Assembly: GCA_028622995.1 (NCBI GenBank)
Contig: JAJQJQ010000047.1
Coordinates: 1,116,001-1,180,000, forward strand
Direction of reading: 5' to 3'
DNA: 64,000 nt
Source: Panagrolaimus kolymaensis
Taxonomy: Eukaryota; Nematoda; Chromadorea; Rhabditida; Panagrolaimidae
The notes under the pieces were generated by a model. That model saw only the letters and a list, made by a program, of their open reading frames with translations. It was not told where the DNA came from and ran no database searches. The translations under genes were made by a program, and so were the position numbers. Below, in pieces: positions 35,531-47,799 of the stretch; position 1 is the first letter of the stretch; the number at the start of each line of letters is the position of its first letter.

Positions 35531-37560
35531 ATGTTTGGATACCAGTTAAACGATTTTGATTATGATTTTAATTTTAAAAAAATTCAAACACCTTTAAATA
35601 ATAATTCAACGCAAAGTCCTCAAACATGTACTGTTCATGTTGATTATCATTATGAGGATAAGTCAACAACATCTTCAAATGAAGCTTATCAGCTTTTCAA
35701 AGATAGTGTTGATTTAGCTTATTCTGGAAATGTTTTTATTCAAGATCAACCAGCATTTTTGGATGTAAGTTTTTTTGACTTTCAACAAGTTCTAAAAAAA
35801 ATAAGATTTTTTTTGCAAATAATAAAAAAATTTTTAGAAAATACAAAACGATTGTGAAAATATAATTATTGCATTTAAATCTGAGAAGGGATACCTTTTG
35901 AGTGAAGTGTTATATCAATGGAAAGTTAAACAACAAAAACTTAGCGTTGGATGTGTTTGGATTCAAACAAATCATCAAAATCAAATGAAAATTATTGATT
36001 CTCGATTTGAATGTTTTGAAGAATTGCTTGATAAAACTTTGACTGGGCTTGAATTTCTAGTTGCAGAATATCCAAACGAAGGATTCGAAAAATTTTATAC
36101 AAAAATCAAGAAAATGGCAAATAGCTTTTTAAATCGTTCAGTAATAGTTTCCCAACAACCTCCATCTGTTGTAATTAAATGCGGTGTAGCAAAGAAACCC
36201 AGACGAAGTCGATTTTGGTTCAATTCCGAAATTTGCGTTCTTGGAGGTCGAGCTTTAGGAATTCATCATTTTGGTGAAGGCCTTCCAATTAAATGCAAGT
36301 TGATTACGGAAGAAACTGCAGCCAAAGTTTTTCAAGACGCAGATGAACCAGTTGTTGAAGATGAAGAATTTCTTCTTGAACTTCCAATTGCTTTGATGAA
36401 AATGGAAGAACATGGTCTTGCAGCGAAATTTGAGGATATGGTAAATCGTTTTTTAAAATAAAAACTAAAAATTTTATTTTCAGCGAATCGTTTCCAATCA
36501 AAAAAATAAGCCAATCTTAAAAAAAAAGCATAGTCGACGTAAGAATGTTACAATGATGCGTTATCGTTTATTTTATGCCTTCCAAATTCAAGCCAAACAT
36601 GGAATAAATTTGATTACAAAAAATGTTTCACTTCCTTTTGCAATTTTGTGTGGACCTAAATTCGATGTGGAAGCGATGGTATTTTTGGAACGGAGTTTTG
36701 CAGATTTCGTTCAAAATCCATTTTCATTTACCCTTCCAACTTATGTTTCCTCTACGGAGATGGCAGATGCTTTGGAAATGAAGTATCATGTAAGCTTTTT
36801 ATTTTTACAAAAAAAGGTTTTTTATAATTTTATAATAAAATTTTAGTCAGAAATTGAAAGCCCTCCAAAACATACAAATTTTATTCCCCCAATCCAACCC
36901 ATACCTCTTACGCCTCAAGCGAAGGATCATATTCTTCGCCGATTGAAACCTGATAATCATGGACAAATAAAGTTAGACAGCTTTATAAACTTAAAAGTTG
37001 CAAACGACTTTTGTATTGAAAAGAAAAAATGGGAATTGGCGTCTTTTTATGTATGGTTTTTTAAATGCTCTGATTTTATTAATAAACATTTACAACAAAT
37101 GTGGAAAGATCGGTAAGAAAAATTCATTCTTATTGACTTTTCCATATCTATTTTATTATTTTAGACTTATTTATGGTTTTTGTTCCAAAGACGTTGCCGA
37201 ACAACTTTTGCGTGAAACAGAAAGGCCGACACTTTTAATAAAATTTTCTGATATGGAATGTGGAAAACTTGAAGTTATTATTAAAGATCGAATGGGAGGT
37301 AATGTCTTTTCTATTTTTAAATATCTTTATTTAATCGAGAAAAAAAAACATTTTTAGTTATCACTCATCTTGGATATGAATGTAAAGATATGACTGAGCA
37401 GTTTTTAAATCGTGAACTTTTATCTTATTCTACTTTTTACGGAATTGAATATATTTACCCTAATTTTGATTTCGCCAGAATTCTAGAAAAACGAATACCT
37501 CAAAATAATGAATATCCAAAAACGCCTCAATTTGAACAATTATCTCCAGAATATTTTTAA
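35531..37560 (+). CDS. STAT-family transcription factor
   Basis: Exons 35531-35764, 35838-36440, 36484-36789, 36847-37112, 37165-37298 and 37358-37560 join in frame to 581 residues. The order follows STATs. A coiled-coil segment (LSEVLYQWKVKQQKLSVGCVW) is followed by the DNA-binding domain (VVIKCGVAKKPRRSRFWF, then NVTMMRYRLFYAFQ and LPFAILCGPKFDVEAMVF), a linker, and an SH2 (IYGFCSKDVAEQLLRETERP, TLLIKFSDMECGKLEV, YGIEYIYPNFDF). A Tyr near residue 567 (NNEYPKTPQF) sits where STATs carry the activating phosphotyrosine (compare PYLKT). The usual N-terminal oligomerisation domain is missing, and the chain is shorter than typical 700-800 aa STATs. The SH2 arginine that grips phosphotyrosine (LLRFS) is replaced by lysine (LIKFS, about residue 496). 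It resembles the C. elegans STA-1/STA-2 group; which one is unclear. Confidence 0.9.
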
Positions 37561-37669
37561 CTATCTAGAAGATGTGAATGCCACATTTTGACCACCCAAA
37601 AGAAATATGTTAATCAGAATATTGCTATTTTCTGTTAGTAATTTGATTTAAAAGACACCTTTGTCTTTG

Positions 37670-37844
37670 GAAATTAACTTTTTTGTTAAATGTTTAATAT
37701 TTGTTATTTTACATTATTGTTTTTTATTCATTAAGAATAAAAGGGAAAGTTTTTAGTTTTAAAGTTTTGTATAAATAACAATGATAGTAATAAAAGTTTA
37801 TATTAAGTTATCAAAAATTATTACTATAGCTTGAGAGTAACCAA
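37670..37844. repeat. Direct repeat, right copy (STAT 3' flank)
   Basis: Counterpart of 34319-34494, starting about 110 bp after the STAT stop codon. Confidence 0.75.
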
Positions 37845-38060
37845 ATTTTTTTAAAATCAATTCTTTTGATTACTATCTTCCGAGGATAGTTTTTTTTGGA
37901 TATATAATATGCAACCAACGGAACATTTGTGTTTTCGCATAAACAAAAACTTTCTTGCGCATTAATTAATTTTAATATTTATTTATTTATAATTTTAAAA
38001 AATTTTTGCTTTTTTTGCTAAAAATTATAATCAAAATTTATTACTTTCAAGCTATAGTTA
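37821..38060. repeat. Short foldback element, copy B
   Basis: TTACTATAGCTTGAGAGTAA at 37821-37840 is inverted at 38041-38060 (TTACTTTCAAGCTATAGTTA). The termini are the same as in copy A but the interior is different and longer. From 38061 to 39008 I see no gene. Confidence 0.5.
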
Positions 38061-39008
38061 CCGCAATTTTTACACAAACGTTTTAGTCTCATCTCTATGT
38101 ATTTAAATTTACTTTTGGCAGGCACTGTGAAAGGTTTCTAAACCATAGACGCCCAATATCATCATCAATCAAAAATCAGATGTAAAACACCACAAACAAA
38201 CACATTTTCAAATATTATGGCTGGATTAGCATTTTGTTAATTTCTTTTAAATTTTTAGTTTTATTCTCTTTCTCTGGTTTTTTTTGAAATTCTTACTGTA
38301 GAATAAAATATTTTTATTTTCCGATTTAAATCTATAAACCCTTATTAAAAAACACGACATTAAGATTTTGAGGTTATAATTTAAGATATGTTTCAAATTA
38401 TTTTTTAAAAGCACTTTTTTATTAATGAATACTTTAAAAGTTACAAGAATGAATAATTTTTTGAATTTTGCCTTTTTCCTGTAAAATAAAAAAAAGATAA
38501 TTTTATTTTAGGTAATTGTTTTGTACTTTTTGTTGGATGGAAAATAGTTACGATGCTTATTATTTTAAAAATGCATGTGTTTATTTAAAAAAAGGCTTTA
38601 GTGTTGAAAATTATAATTTTTTCCACGAAAAAAAAAACAAAATTACCTGCTTGAAAAGTGATAGAAAACTAGAAAAATGGTAATTTTTTATTTTTTTGAA
38701 AAAAAAAGTTAAAACAGTTTTTATTTTTTTGTAACAAAAAGAAAGTTAGTTTGGAGGCAGAAAAAAAAAATGAAAAGTCAAGCAATCACTTCTCGTAAAA
38801 GTGAAAGTATTCATTTAAAAAATTGGCAATTTGTTGATAAACATTAAAAAAGTATTAAAAGAAACAGAAAATTACCAGCTTTTTGGGAAAAATACACAAA
38901 CACTAAAATAAGGCGGAATTAAATATTTTTTAGGAAAATTTTTAAAATACTTACCATACTTTGTTGCGTTAAAAAGTTGTTTTAATTTAAACAAGAAAGT
39001 GAAAAAAA

Positions 39009-40209
39009 ATGAATAATACTGTTTCTAACTTATGTTATGTTTATAATGGAAACATATCAAATATCGATGGATTTCGATGTGTTTTAACGAACTTTGCCGC
39101 AGTTTTTTATGCCATTGATTTTGGTTACATTTGTAAGGGTTTAATTTTTCTTATAATTTTCATATCAATTTTTGGTGGAATTAAACACAATTATAAATGA
39201 TTTATTCTCAATCAAGCGGTTTGGGATTTATTTGTTTGCCATGAATATACGTGTGAAAATGCTACCCTGTATTTTGTTAAGCCTGCGATTTCATGTATTT
39301 ATGTAGTGTTACCGAAAATGATAATAGCATCTAACAACTATATATATTTCCTCTTTTTTTCGCAAAATCTATTTTTAATAATCCGTATTCATCCTTGCTT
39401 TTAATCACAGGTTCACGATTTATTGCTATTTTTTATATGAATCTTTATGACAAACTTACTCGAGGCCGTCGAATTTTATGGACGATAATAATTTTTAATT
39501 TGATTTCAATAATTTTCGAACTTTATCCATTTTTTGTTTTTATTCGAATTATTAGAAGATCTGATTTGTTATCAAATGTCAAGCAGAACAAAATTTAACT
39601 ATCAAAAGTTTTTGCAACTCGCAAATTGAATATGATTTTATTTATAGTATTTGGGATATATGTTTCAAAATATTTATCGTTTTGTCGAATTTAAAACCGA
39701 CTTTATGTTTGCTCTTATCCATTATTGGTGCAACATTTTTAATTTTGAAATTAATCAAACAAGCAAAATTTCAAAAAAAACATAATCCAAATGATTTTAA
39801 GAATTCTATACGAATAACAATCGTAATTTTTTTCCAAATTTTAATCAATTTTTTTGTTTTAATTCTCCAATCTTTGTATGATTTCATCGACACATTACCT
39901 CCAGTATTCTTTATGAAAACTTTTACTTCCAGAAGTTATATAGATGGAAAAGATTATACCGGCTATATGGATTTAAGACTTCCTCTTTGGCGTGGAGGTA
40001 ACTGGGGTCTAATACAAATTTCATCAAAACAAATGTTTATTCAAATTCGAGTTTTTATTGAATGCATCCTTATTTTATTTATTATGACTGGATATCGGGA
40101 AGCTATCATAGATTTTGTAAAAAAAAGTTTATTCGTGTATACGAAATCCTCGAGAAATTTTTCAAAAACCTGTACCAAACTTAGTTCGATCATCAAAAAC
40201 TTCAAATAA
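39009..40209 (+). pseudogene. Seven-transmembrane chemoreceptor-like gene, broken
   Basis: Receptor-like peptide runs across three frames. Residues from 39009 (GYICKGLIFLIIFISIFGGIKHNYK) meet TGA at 39198-39200. The same frame then continues with FILNQAVWDLFVCHEYTCENATLYFVKPAISC and a TM3-like stretch to about 39350. A shift near the T-run at about 39350-39360 leads into FNNPYSSLLLITGSRFIAIFYMNLYDKL and FELYPFFVFIRII. A second shift near 39570-39590 leads into CNSQIEYDFIYSIWDICF, TM5-TM7 and MTGYREAIIDFVKKSLF, ending at 40209. No donor/acceptor pairs remove the three breaks. This looks like a nematode serpentine receptor (peptide-receptor or SRW-like) that is decaying, or one affected by assembly errors in homopolymers. 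Confidence 0.6.
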
Positions 40210-41197
40210 CGGAACGAGTGTCGTCATGTTTCAAAAGCGTAGCTGATTGGAAAACATAAAACTCATTTAAAAAAAAATTGGTGTTATTAATATTTTTTGA
40301 TTTCCTTAATCTCACCTTTAGTAAATGTCTTATATGTATATGGGTTAATAATATTTTTGTTGATGAATTTTTAAATATAATCATTTTTTTTTTAGCTTAA
40401 AGTACATAAGTGTGGAGGGATATTGTATGGCTGATGATTGAAAATAAACCAATTTTCTAAAGTTTTTGTTCGATTTTGTAATTACTTCGTAATCATCTTT
40501 TCAAGCTTGAAAGCATAGCGCTTTGCTTTCAGACAAAAAAAATAAAGTAAACAAATACACAAAGTTTATAACATTTTTCATTAAAACAAGTAACACTTTT
40601 TTCTTTTCAGCTTACAATACAAAATTAATTTTAAAAGTTGCAACCAAGTCAAACACAAAAAATTAACAAATGTAATAAAAGTTTGTGGTAGTAGCCGTTA
40701 AATCGAAAAAAAAGAAGCATAAACTCCAAACAAAAACAAAAATTTCTTAACACACAAAGTTTAATTTTAGTTGTTCTTGATCATTTAATTTTTGCAGTTA
40801 GTTTGATAAGCATAAATAAATATCTTTTCATTCAAGCATTTTTTGTATTTTTTATTTTTTTGAACACAATCTTTAAGTAAAAAAGGTAAATGAATGTGTC
40901 GTTTCCATGTTTGGGTACATTAATTTTGAAGCTTTTTTGGGTAAATGCGTGCTTAATATTTTCCCTTTTTATGTTCCATTCTAGCTTTTCATCCTTATCA
41001 AATCATCACTTCCCAATATTTTTGCTTGCTCGAATTTTTGCTTCAATCTTGCTGCCCAAAAATGATAAAGCAACTATAAAAAGGATGAGGTAATTTCATT
41101 GTTTTCCTTTGATTCCTTCTTTACTTTTTTTAGTTGTTGCAATAGAGATTTTTATGCTTTGATTTTTTATTATTGGAGAAAAGTAAAATAAAGAAAT
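40210..41197. other. Intergenic, no gene seen
   Basis: About 1 kb between the broken receptor and the upstream P-glycoprotein exon. Only low-complexity open frames are visible (for example 40890-41093, hydrophobic, with no partner exon). Confidence 0.4.
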
Positions 41198-44100
41198 ATG
41201 AGTGGGGTGAATGCAGCTTATTCAAATGATATAGATCCAGATGATTTTCCTATTCCTAAAAAGGGTTTAGTAACTGAAGAATATGATATTCCTCCAGAAC
41301 AAATGTAAGTTATTTTTATGAATTATTATTTTTTTCGAGATGGGAGAGAAATTTTTTTTCAATTCTCATTAGTAAACATAACTATTTTTCGAAGAATAAA
41401 TTTTCCTCACTTCTCAAATATTATTGAGAATTTTTTTTATGTTTTGGAAAATAAAAAATTAATTCATGATACAATGAAAAATTGTTTGTCATTTTTTTAT
41501 GGATTGATTCATCTCTTTTTTGATTATTGACTCACTAACCATTGTCCACATAAACTATAAACCCTTGCAGCACATTGACACACACACAAGGATGAGACCC
41601 AATAAAAGCGCGGTTTCCTCCATTTGCCTAAGCCTGCATGCGTGTTTACATATTTTTTACGAAAACAAAAAAATATGGATGCTTGAAATTTCTAGACTGA
41701 CGCAATTTTTCCTCGTTGCTACATAATATTTTTTGACCCTGAACTCTTTTTTTCTTAAAATAATTCCACGCCTCTCTTTAAAAGTTTATTATTTATTTTT
41801 TTCTGCAACTTTTTATTTAATATAAACGTTAGTCACCTAAACACTTTTTTAATCGTGCGTGGTCATTTCGAAACCAAGGGCAACAAAGAGAAAAAAACTC
41901 CTACTTTCGAAATAAAATAAGCACATCCGCGTCTATACAAAGAGAAAATTAGTTGGTTGTTTTATAAAAAATAAATACAAACCACAAAACCGACACATTT
42001 TCGAACGTACAATGTTGTGCAAGGTTGTTAGCTTCAAGTAAAAAAAATGTAAATAAAATAACTAAAACTTTTCTCTGCCTCTGCACCTTTGTCATATAGA
42101 AAATAAATATATAAATAATATTTTTTATTCTCGACTAACCTTTTTTCGCGCAATAAAAACTTAAAATTTATTGCTTTTTCTGGGTATTGAAAAATAAAAA
42201 ATAAATTGCGACATTGAAGAGAAAAAAAGTTAAAAGTCATCAAAAAAATTTATTTGTAAAGTGAAACCTCTGCTTTTTTCTGTAATTTGTCTTTCATTTT
42301 TTGTTTTTTCATTCTTTAACAAACAAAGAAAAAGAAAAAAGCCATGGTTAAAAAAAGTAGCGTAAAAATTGTGGATGATAATTCTAAAACTATTTCTCTC
42401 CCTCTGTTGAAACGAAAATCAAAAAAGTTTGTAACTATAATTTTATTTAAACCTTTTTTTATTCTAAATTTTTTTAGCGATGAACCAGAAACAGAAATTG
42501 TGGAAGAAAAACCCACAAAAGTTTCAATCAGAAAATTGGTAGGTTGTGTTTGTGTTCATTTTTTTTGTGTCCTTATCCATCACTTACTTTCTTTTGCAAC
42601 ATTACACAATATTTTTTTTTATGGTTTTGATGTTTGACTTATTTGGTCTTTTTTTAGTGGAGATATGCTCGAGGCACGGATCTTATTATGGTCGCCATTG
42701 GAATGCTTGTTTCTATTATGACTGGAGTAGGCATGCCTTTAATGAGTATCGTAGTTGGAGATATATCAGATTCATTCATTAAAATGACAACAAAATTGGA
42801 TGATCCAGATTCAGTTTGTAAGCAAAAAAAGCACGAAAAAATAATAAACATTTAAATTTTTTGTAGATCAAACCTTAGACAATGGCACAAATATCACTTG
42901 GGGTGAATATTATACCGATGATAAATTCAAACATGCAGTATTAAAAAATGTTTATTATTACTTAGCATTAGGCTCGGCAGTTTTATTCGCAGCTTTCCTG
43001 CAAGTTTCATGCTTTTTGGTTTCTGGGGAAAATATGATTCATCGAATGCGGAAAGCTTTTTTCAAAGCTGTTATGAGACAAGATATTTCATGGTTTGATA
43101 AAAATAATAGTGGAACTTTGACAACAAAATTATTCGAGTAAGTCAATTTTTAAAATAGAAAATTAATTTCGTTTTGGGACCCAAATAAAAATTCACTATT
43201 TTCCTGCGAAAACTAGAAAATTTTTGAATTAATTTTTTATTTTTCAATTTTTTGAGTTAAATATTTAAATTTTTAGCAATCTTGAACGTGTAAAAGAAGG
43301 TACCGGAGATAAAATTGGTTTACTCGTTCAATTTTTGGCTCAATTCTTTGGTGGTTTTATTATTGCTTTTTCATATGATTGGAAATTAACCCTTATTATG
43401 ATGAGTTTATCACCTTTACTTGTAGGATGCGGATTATTTATGGCGAAATTAATGGCCTCCTCCGCTGCAAAAGAAGCTCAACAATATGCTAAGGCTGGAG
43501 CCATCGCAGAACAAGCCTTAACTTCCATTCGAACGGTTGTGGCTTTTAATGGTGAAAAACATGAATGCAAAAAATATGATGGGGCTTTAACGGAAGGCAA
43601 AAATACTGGTGTAATGAAATCGGTATATATTGGAGTTGGATTGGCGTCAACTTTTTTGGTTATGTTTAGTTCATATTGCCTTGCATTTTGGATTGGAACG
43701 AATTTTGTTGCAAATGGAACCATGGAACCTAAAACTGTTTTAACGGTATTCTTTTCCGTTATGATGGGTTCAATGGCCCTTGGACAAGCTGGCCAACAAT
43801 TTGCTGTACTTGGAATTGCTCAAGGTGCAGCAGCAGCTATTTTTGAAATAATTGATCGCGAACCCGAAATTGATTGTTATTCCAATGATGGATTAAAGCC
43901 AGACCAAATTCGAGGCCATATTGAAATAAGCAATCTCGAATTTTCTTATCCCACAAGAAAAGAAGTCAAAATTTTGCAAGGAATCACTTTTGAAGCTTTG
44001 CCCGGCCAAACGGTAGCTTTAGTTGGATCGTCTGGTTGCGGTAAAAGTACCATGGTTCAATTACTCCTTCGATATTACAACGCGGATGGCGGAAAAATTA

Positions 44101-46832
44101 TTATTGACGGAAATGAAATATCTGAAATAAATATTAACTACCTTCGAAATATGATTGGTGTAGTTTCTCAAGAACCTATTTTATTTAATTGCAGTATCGA
44201 AGAAAATATTAAATATGGTAATGATCATGTTACTCAATCTGAACTTATTGCTGCATGTCGAATGGCAAATGCAGATAATTTTATTTCTGGTCTTCCAAAT
44301 GGGTATAAAACTATCGTCGGTGAACGTGGAACTCAATTATCTGGTGGCCAAAAACAAAGAATTGCAATTGCACGGGCTTTGGTTCGAAATCCAAAAATCT
44401 TACTTCTCGATGAAGCCACATCCGCTTTAGATGCAGAAAGTGAATCCATCGTTCAACAAGCTTTGGATAAAGCCAGACAAGGAAGAACCACTTTAATTAT
44501 TGCTCATCGTTTGACCACAATTAAAAATGCGGATAAAATTATTGCAATGAAAAATGGACAAGTTTTTGAAACAGGCACTCATGAAAGTTTAATGGATTTG
44601 AAAGGATTATACTACGACCTCGTGAATGCCCAGGTTTTTGCTGATTTGAATGATGATCAACCCGCGGGAAAATTATTCCGTCAAACATCAACAATTTCAA
44701 ATAAATCTTTGGCTTCTAGTCTTAATTCCATGAAACGCCGTCGAAGCACTATTATTAGCGAAGCCGAAGATGAAACAGATGAAACAGGAAAAATATCTGA
44801 AATCAAACGACTCAAAGATGATCTCGCCCTTGAAGGAGCAAAACAATCAAATTTACTTCAAATTTTAAAACATGCTCGACCTGAATGGATTTATTTATGT
44901 ATTGCCTTTACTGCTGCGGTTGTTCAAGGAACCGTTTTTCCTGCCTTTTCACTTTTATTCACTCAAATCATGCAAGTTTTTGCTAAGACTGATATGCATG
45001 AACTTAAAAAGGAAGGCCATATGTGGGCTCTCATGTTCTTAGTTTTGGGTGCGGTTCAAGCAGTTTGCATGATGTCACAATGCTTTATTTTTGGTTATTC
45101 AGCTGAAAATTTAACTATGCGTTTACGATCAAAATTATTTGGAAATATTATGAGAATGAATATCGCATATTTTGATATGCCCAATCATTCATCAGGAAAA
45201 TTAACTACTCGATTAGCCACGGATGCACCAAACGTTAAATCAGCTATCGATTTTCGATTGGGTTCTGTATTTTCTGCGGTTGTTTCCCTTAGTTGCGGTA
45301 TAGGAATTGCATTTTATTTTGGATGGCAAATGGCTTTGATTATGCTTGCTTTATTCCCTGTGGTTGGAATAGGTCGAGCTTTACAATTTGGTTATATGAA
45401 AAATAGATCAGGCCAAGATAATAAGGATACAGAAAATGCTGGAAAAGTAAGTTAAAAATTTGAATAAAAATTAATTAATTTTGTTGTTTGTTTTTCAGGT
45501 TGCTTTGGAAGCCATTGAAAATATTCGAACCGTTCAAGGTTTAACTTTGGAAAAGAAAATGTTTCAAATGTTTTCGGATTATCTTGAAGGCCCTCATCGA
45601 ACTTCCACTGGAAAATGTTTGATTCAAGGTGTCACATATGCTTTTTCAAGTTCAGTAATTTACTTTATGAATTCTGCTGCCTTTGGATGGGGTTTATGGT
45701 TGATCCTTCATGGACATATGACTCCTATCCATGTTTTACGGTAATTTTTATTTTTTAGCTTAAAGACTTAGAGAATAAAATTATTATTTTTAGAGTCATT
45801 TTTGCAATCAGCTTCAGTGGAGGCTCCGTGGGTTTTGCGGCTTCATATTTTCCTGAATACAGTAAAGCAAAATTGGCTGCGGGAATTATTTTTAAAATGT
45901 TATCTGAAAAACCAAGCTTTGATAGTTTTGCTGAAGGAGGAAAGAAAAGTCAAATCAAAGGAAACGTTGCATTTAAAAGCCTTCATTTTCGTTACCCACA
46001 AAGACCTGAAGTTGAAGTATTGAAAGGATTAAATATTGCTGTGAATCCGGGAGAAACTTTAGCTTTGGTAAGTAATATTTTTTAATTTATGATTTCACAA
46101 TGAAAAAATTTAACTTAAATATTTTGATTTTTATAGGTTGGTCCATCAGGTTGCGGAAAATCCACGGTTGTTTCATTATTGGAAAGATTTTATGATCCTG
46201 AAAGTGGCGAAGTTAGTGTGGATGAAGAAAATTTGCATAATTTTAACATCAGGCATATGCGTGCAAGTATGGCTTTGGTTTCGCAAGAACCAATATTGTT
46301 TGATTGTTCCATTCGAGAAAATATTATTTATGGATTGGATCCAGATGCAGTGACGGAAGATCGAATCCATCAAGCTGCTCAAACCGCAAACATCCATAAA
46401 TTTATTAGTAATTTACCTTCTGGGTATGAAACTAGAGTTGGTGAGAAAGGCACTCAGTTATCTGGGGGCCAAAAGCAGCGAATTGCAATAGCTCGAGCGT
46501 TAATTAGAAATCCAAAAATTTTATTATTGGATGAAGCCACTTCCGCATTGGACGCAGAAAGTGAAAAAATTGTTCAAGATGCTCTCGATCGAGCACGAGA
46601 AGGCAGAACGTGTATTGTTATTGCTCATCGATTGTCGACCATCGTAAATGCAAATTGTATTGCAGTAGTTAAAAATGGAGTCATTTTTGAAAAAGGTAAA
46701 ATACACTTTTTAAAATTTAATTAAAAAACCAATGACTAAATATTTTTTCTTTCAGGAACTCATGAAGAACTCATTGAAAAGCATGGTTTTTATTATCAGT
46801 TAAGGATGAAACAAAATGCGAAAAAGCGATAA
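41198..46832 (+). CDS. P-glycoprotein (ABCB full transporter)
   Basis: Exons 41198-41304, 42478-42538, 42658-42817, 42867-43137, 43277-45446, 45499-45740, 45794-46067, 46137-46695 and 46756-46832 give 1306 residues. The layout is TMD1-NBD1-TMD2-NBD2. NBD1 has Walker [10 protein letters not shown] (about residue 448), signature [15 protein letters not shown] (about 553) and Walker [16 protein letters not shown]2 has GPSGCGKST (about 1097), LSGGQKQR (about 1202) and [12 protein letters not shown]-loops (VSQEP) and H-loops (IIAHRL and VIAHRL) are intact in both, so both ATP sites look active. Such pumps export lipophilic compounds and drugs at the plasma membrane and contribute to anthelmintic tolerance in nematodes (family knowledge). 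An alternative first exon at 42344-42426 joins the same second exon in the same phase. The stop lies 113 bp from the convergent 46946-47799 gene. Confidence 0.95.
42344..42426 (+). CDS. Alternative first coding exon of the P-glycoprotein gene
   Basis: ATG at 42344 (context AAGCCATGG) opens [20 protein letters not shown] and runs to a GTTTGT donor after KRKSKK, ending in phase 2. The first exon at 41198-41304 also ends in phase 2. Both therefore fit the exon at 42478 (C|GATGAACCAGAA). Using this exon gives 1298 residues with a basic N-terminus in place of the acidic [15 protein letters not shown] version. No convincing acceptor precedes it, which supports an alternative promoter over an internal exon. 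Confidence 0.6.
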
Positions 46833-46945
46833 TAATTTTAACTTATTTTTTGTTTTCTTCTTTTCACTTATGTTTGTCAGTATGTAAATTTTTGTTACTG
46901 TTTTATGATTAAAATAAATTTAATTCAAAAAAAAATGTAAAAAAA

Positions 46946-47799
46946 TTAAAAAGTTTTATCAAAATATTTCATGGTCTCCTCACATGGAGTATCAAATTTG
47001 AAAAAATACACTAGAAAAAATGCATGAGAAATTACCATCAATGCAATAATAAGAGAATATGCATTTTGGATAAATCGAGGTTGATCAGTAAGAACACGAC
47101 ATTGAGTTTTAATAATGTAAGAAAATAAAATCATAAATGAAGGTATTACGCTCAAAACGTATATGTAAAAAGCAACTTTCGTAAAATAAGTATATGGTTG
47201 GCATAAATTCGTTTTATAACACTCAAATCGATGCTGTTTTTGGTAATCAAGGTGTTCTTTTAAATCTTTTGAAATATTTTTCATGTTTTCGAGTTCCATA
47301 GTAAAATTATCCTTAAATTCAGTCAAAGATTCTAATTCCATAACAACTTTAATAGCTTCCATTGTCTGTAAGAGGATAAAAATATAAAAATACAAAAACT
47401 GAATTAATCAGACTTTATGGTTGTAAGCAATTTTTGTTCTTAATTCATGGAACATTTCAGTTGTAAGAATATTTGTAAAATTGCAAGGATTTATATATTC
47501 TTTAACATTTCTTGCCATATCCTCGCGTGAATTCATAAAAGACAATGGAATACATATTGCAAGAGATAAAATCACTAAAGGAATCCAAAAGAAAATTACA
47601 TCTTTCATTAACTAAAAAACTATAATTAAAATAAAATTAATATAAAAATTTAACTTACTAATGGTGTGTCATAATTTTGTTGAGAAATTTGAGGATGACG
47701 ATTCAAATTCGATGAAGATTCCTGGATTTGCTTTTCTGTTTGATTTATCGGGGAATAATTTGGAAAAGCCTTTGTGTTTGAAAGAAGATCAGATGACAT
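46946..47799 (-). CDS. Small multi-pass membrane protein, uncharacterised
   Basis: Exons 47799-47659, 47611-47414 and 47365-46946 all join in phase 0 and give 252 residues. A polar Ser/Asn/Gln-rich N-terminus is followed by TM1 (VIFFWIPLVILSLAICIPLSF). A charged loop of about 120 residues has helical heptads (LESLTEFKDNFTMELENMKN) and Cys residues, then come TM2 (VAFYIYVLSVIPSFMILFSYI) and TM3 (YSLIIALMVISHAFFLVYFF). The second donor is GTCTGA, which is weak, but the 48-nt intron ends in a good TCTTACAG and both flanks stay in frame. TTCCATTTTAG lies 6 nt before the ATG, a likely spliced-leader acceptor. The family is not recognised. Confidence 0.65.
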
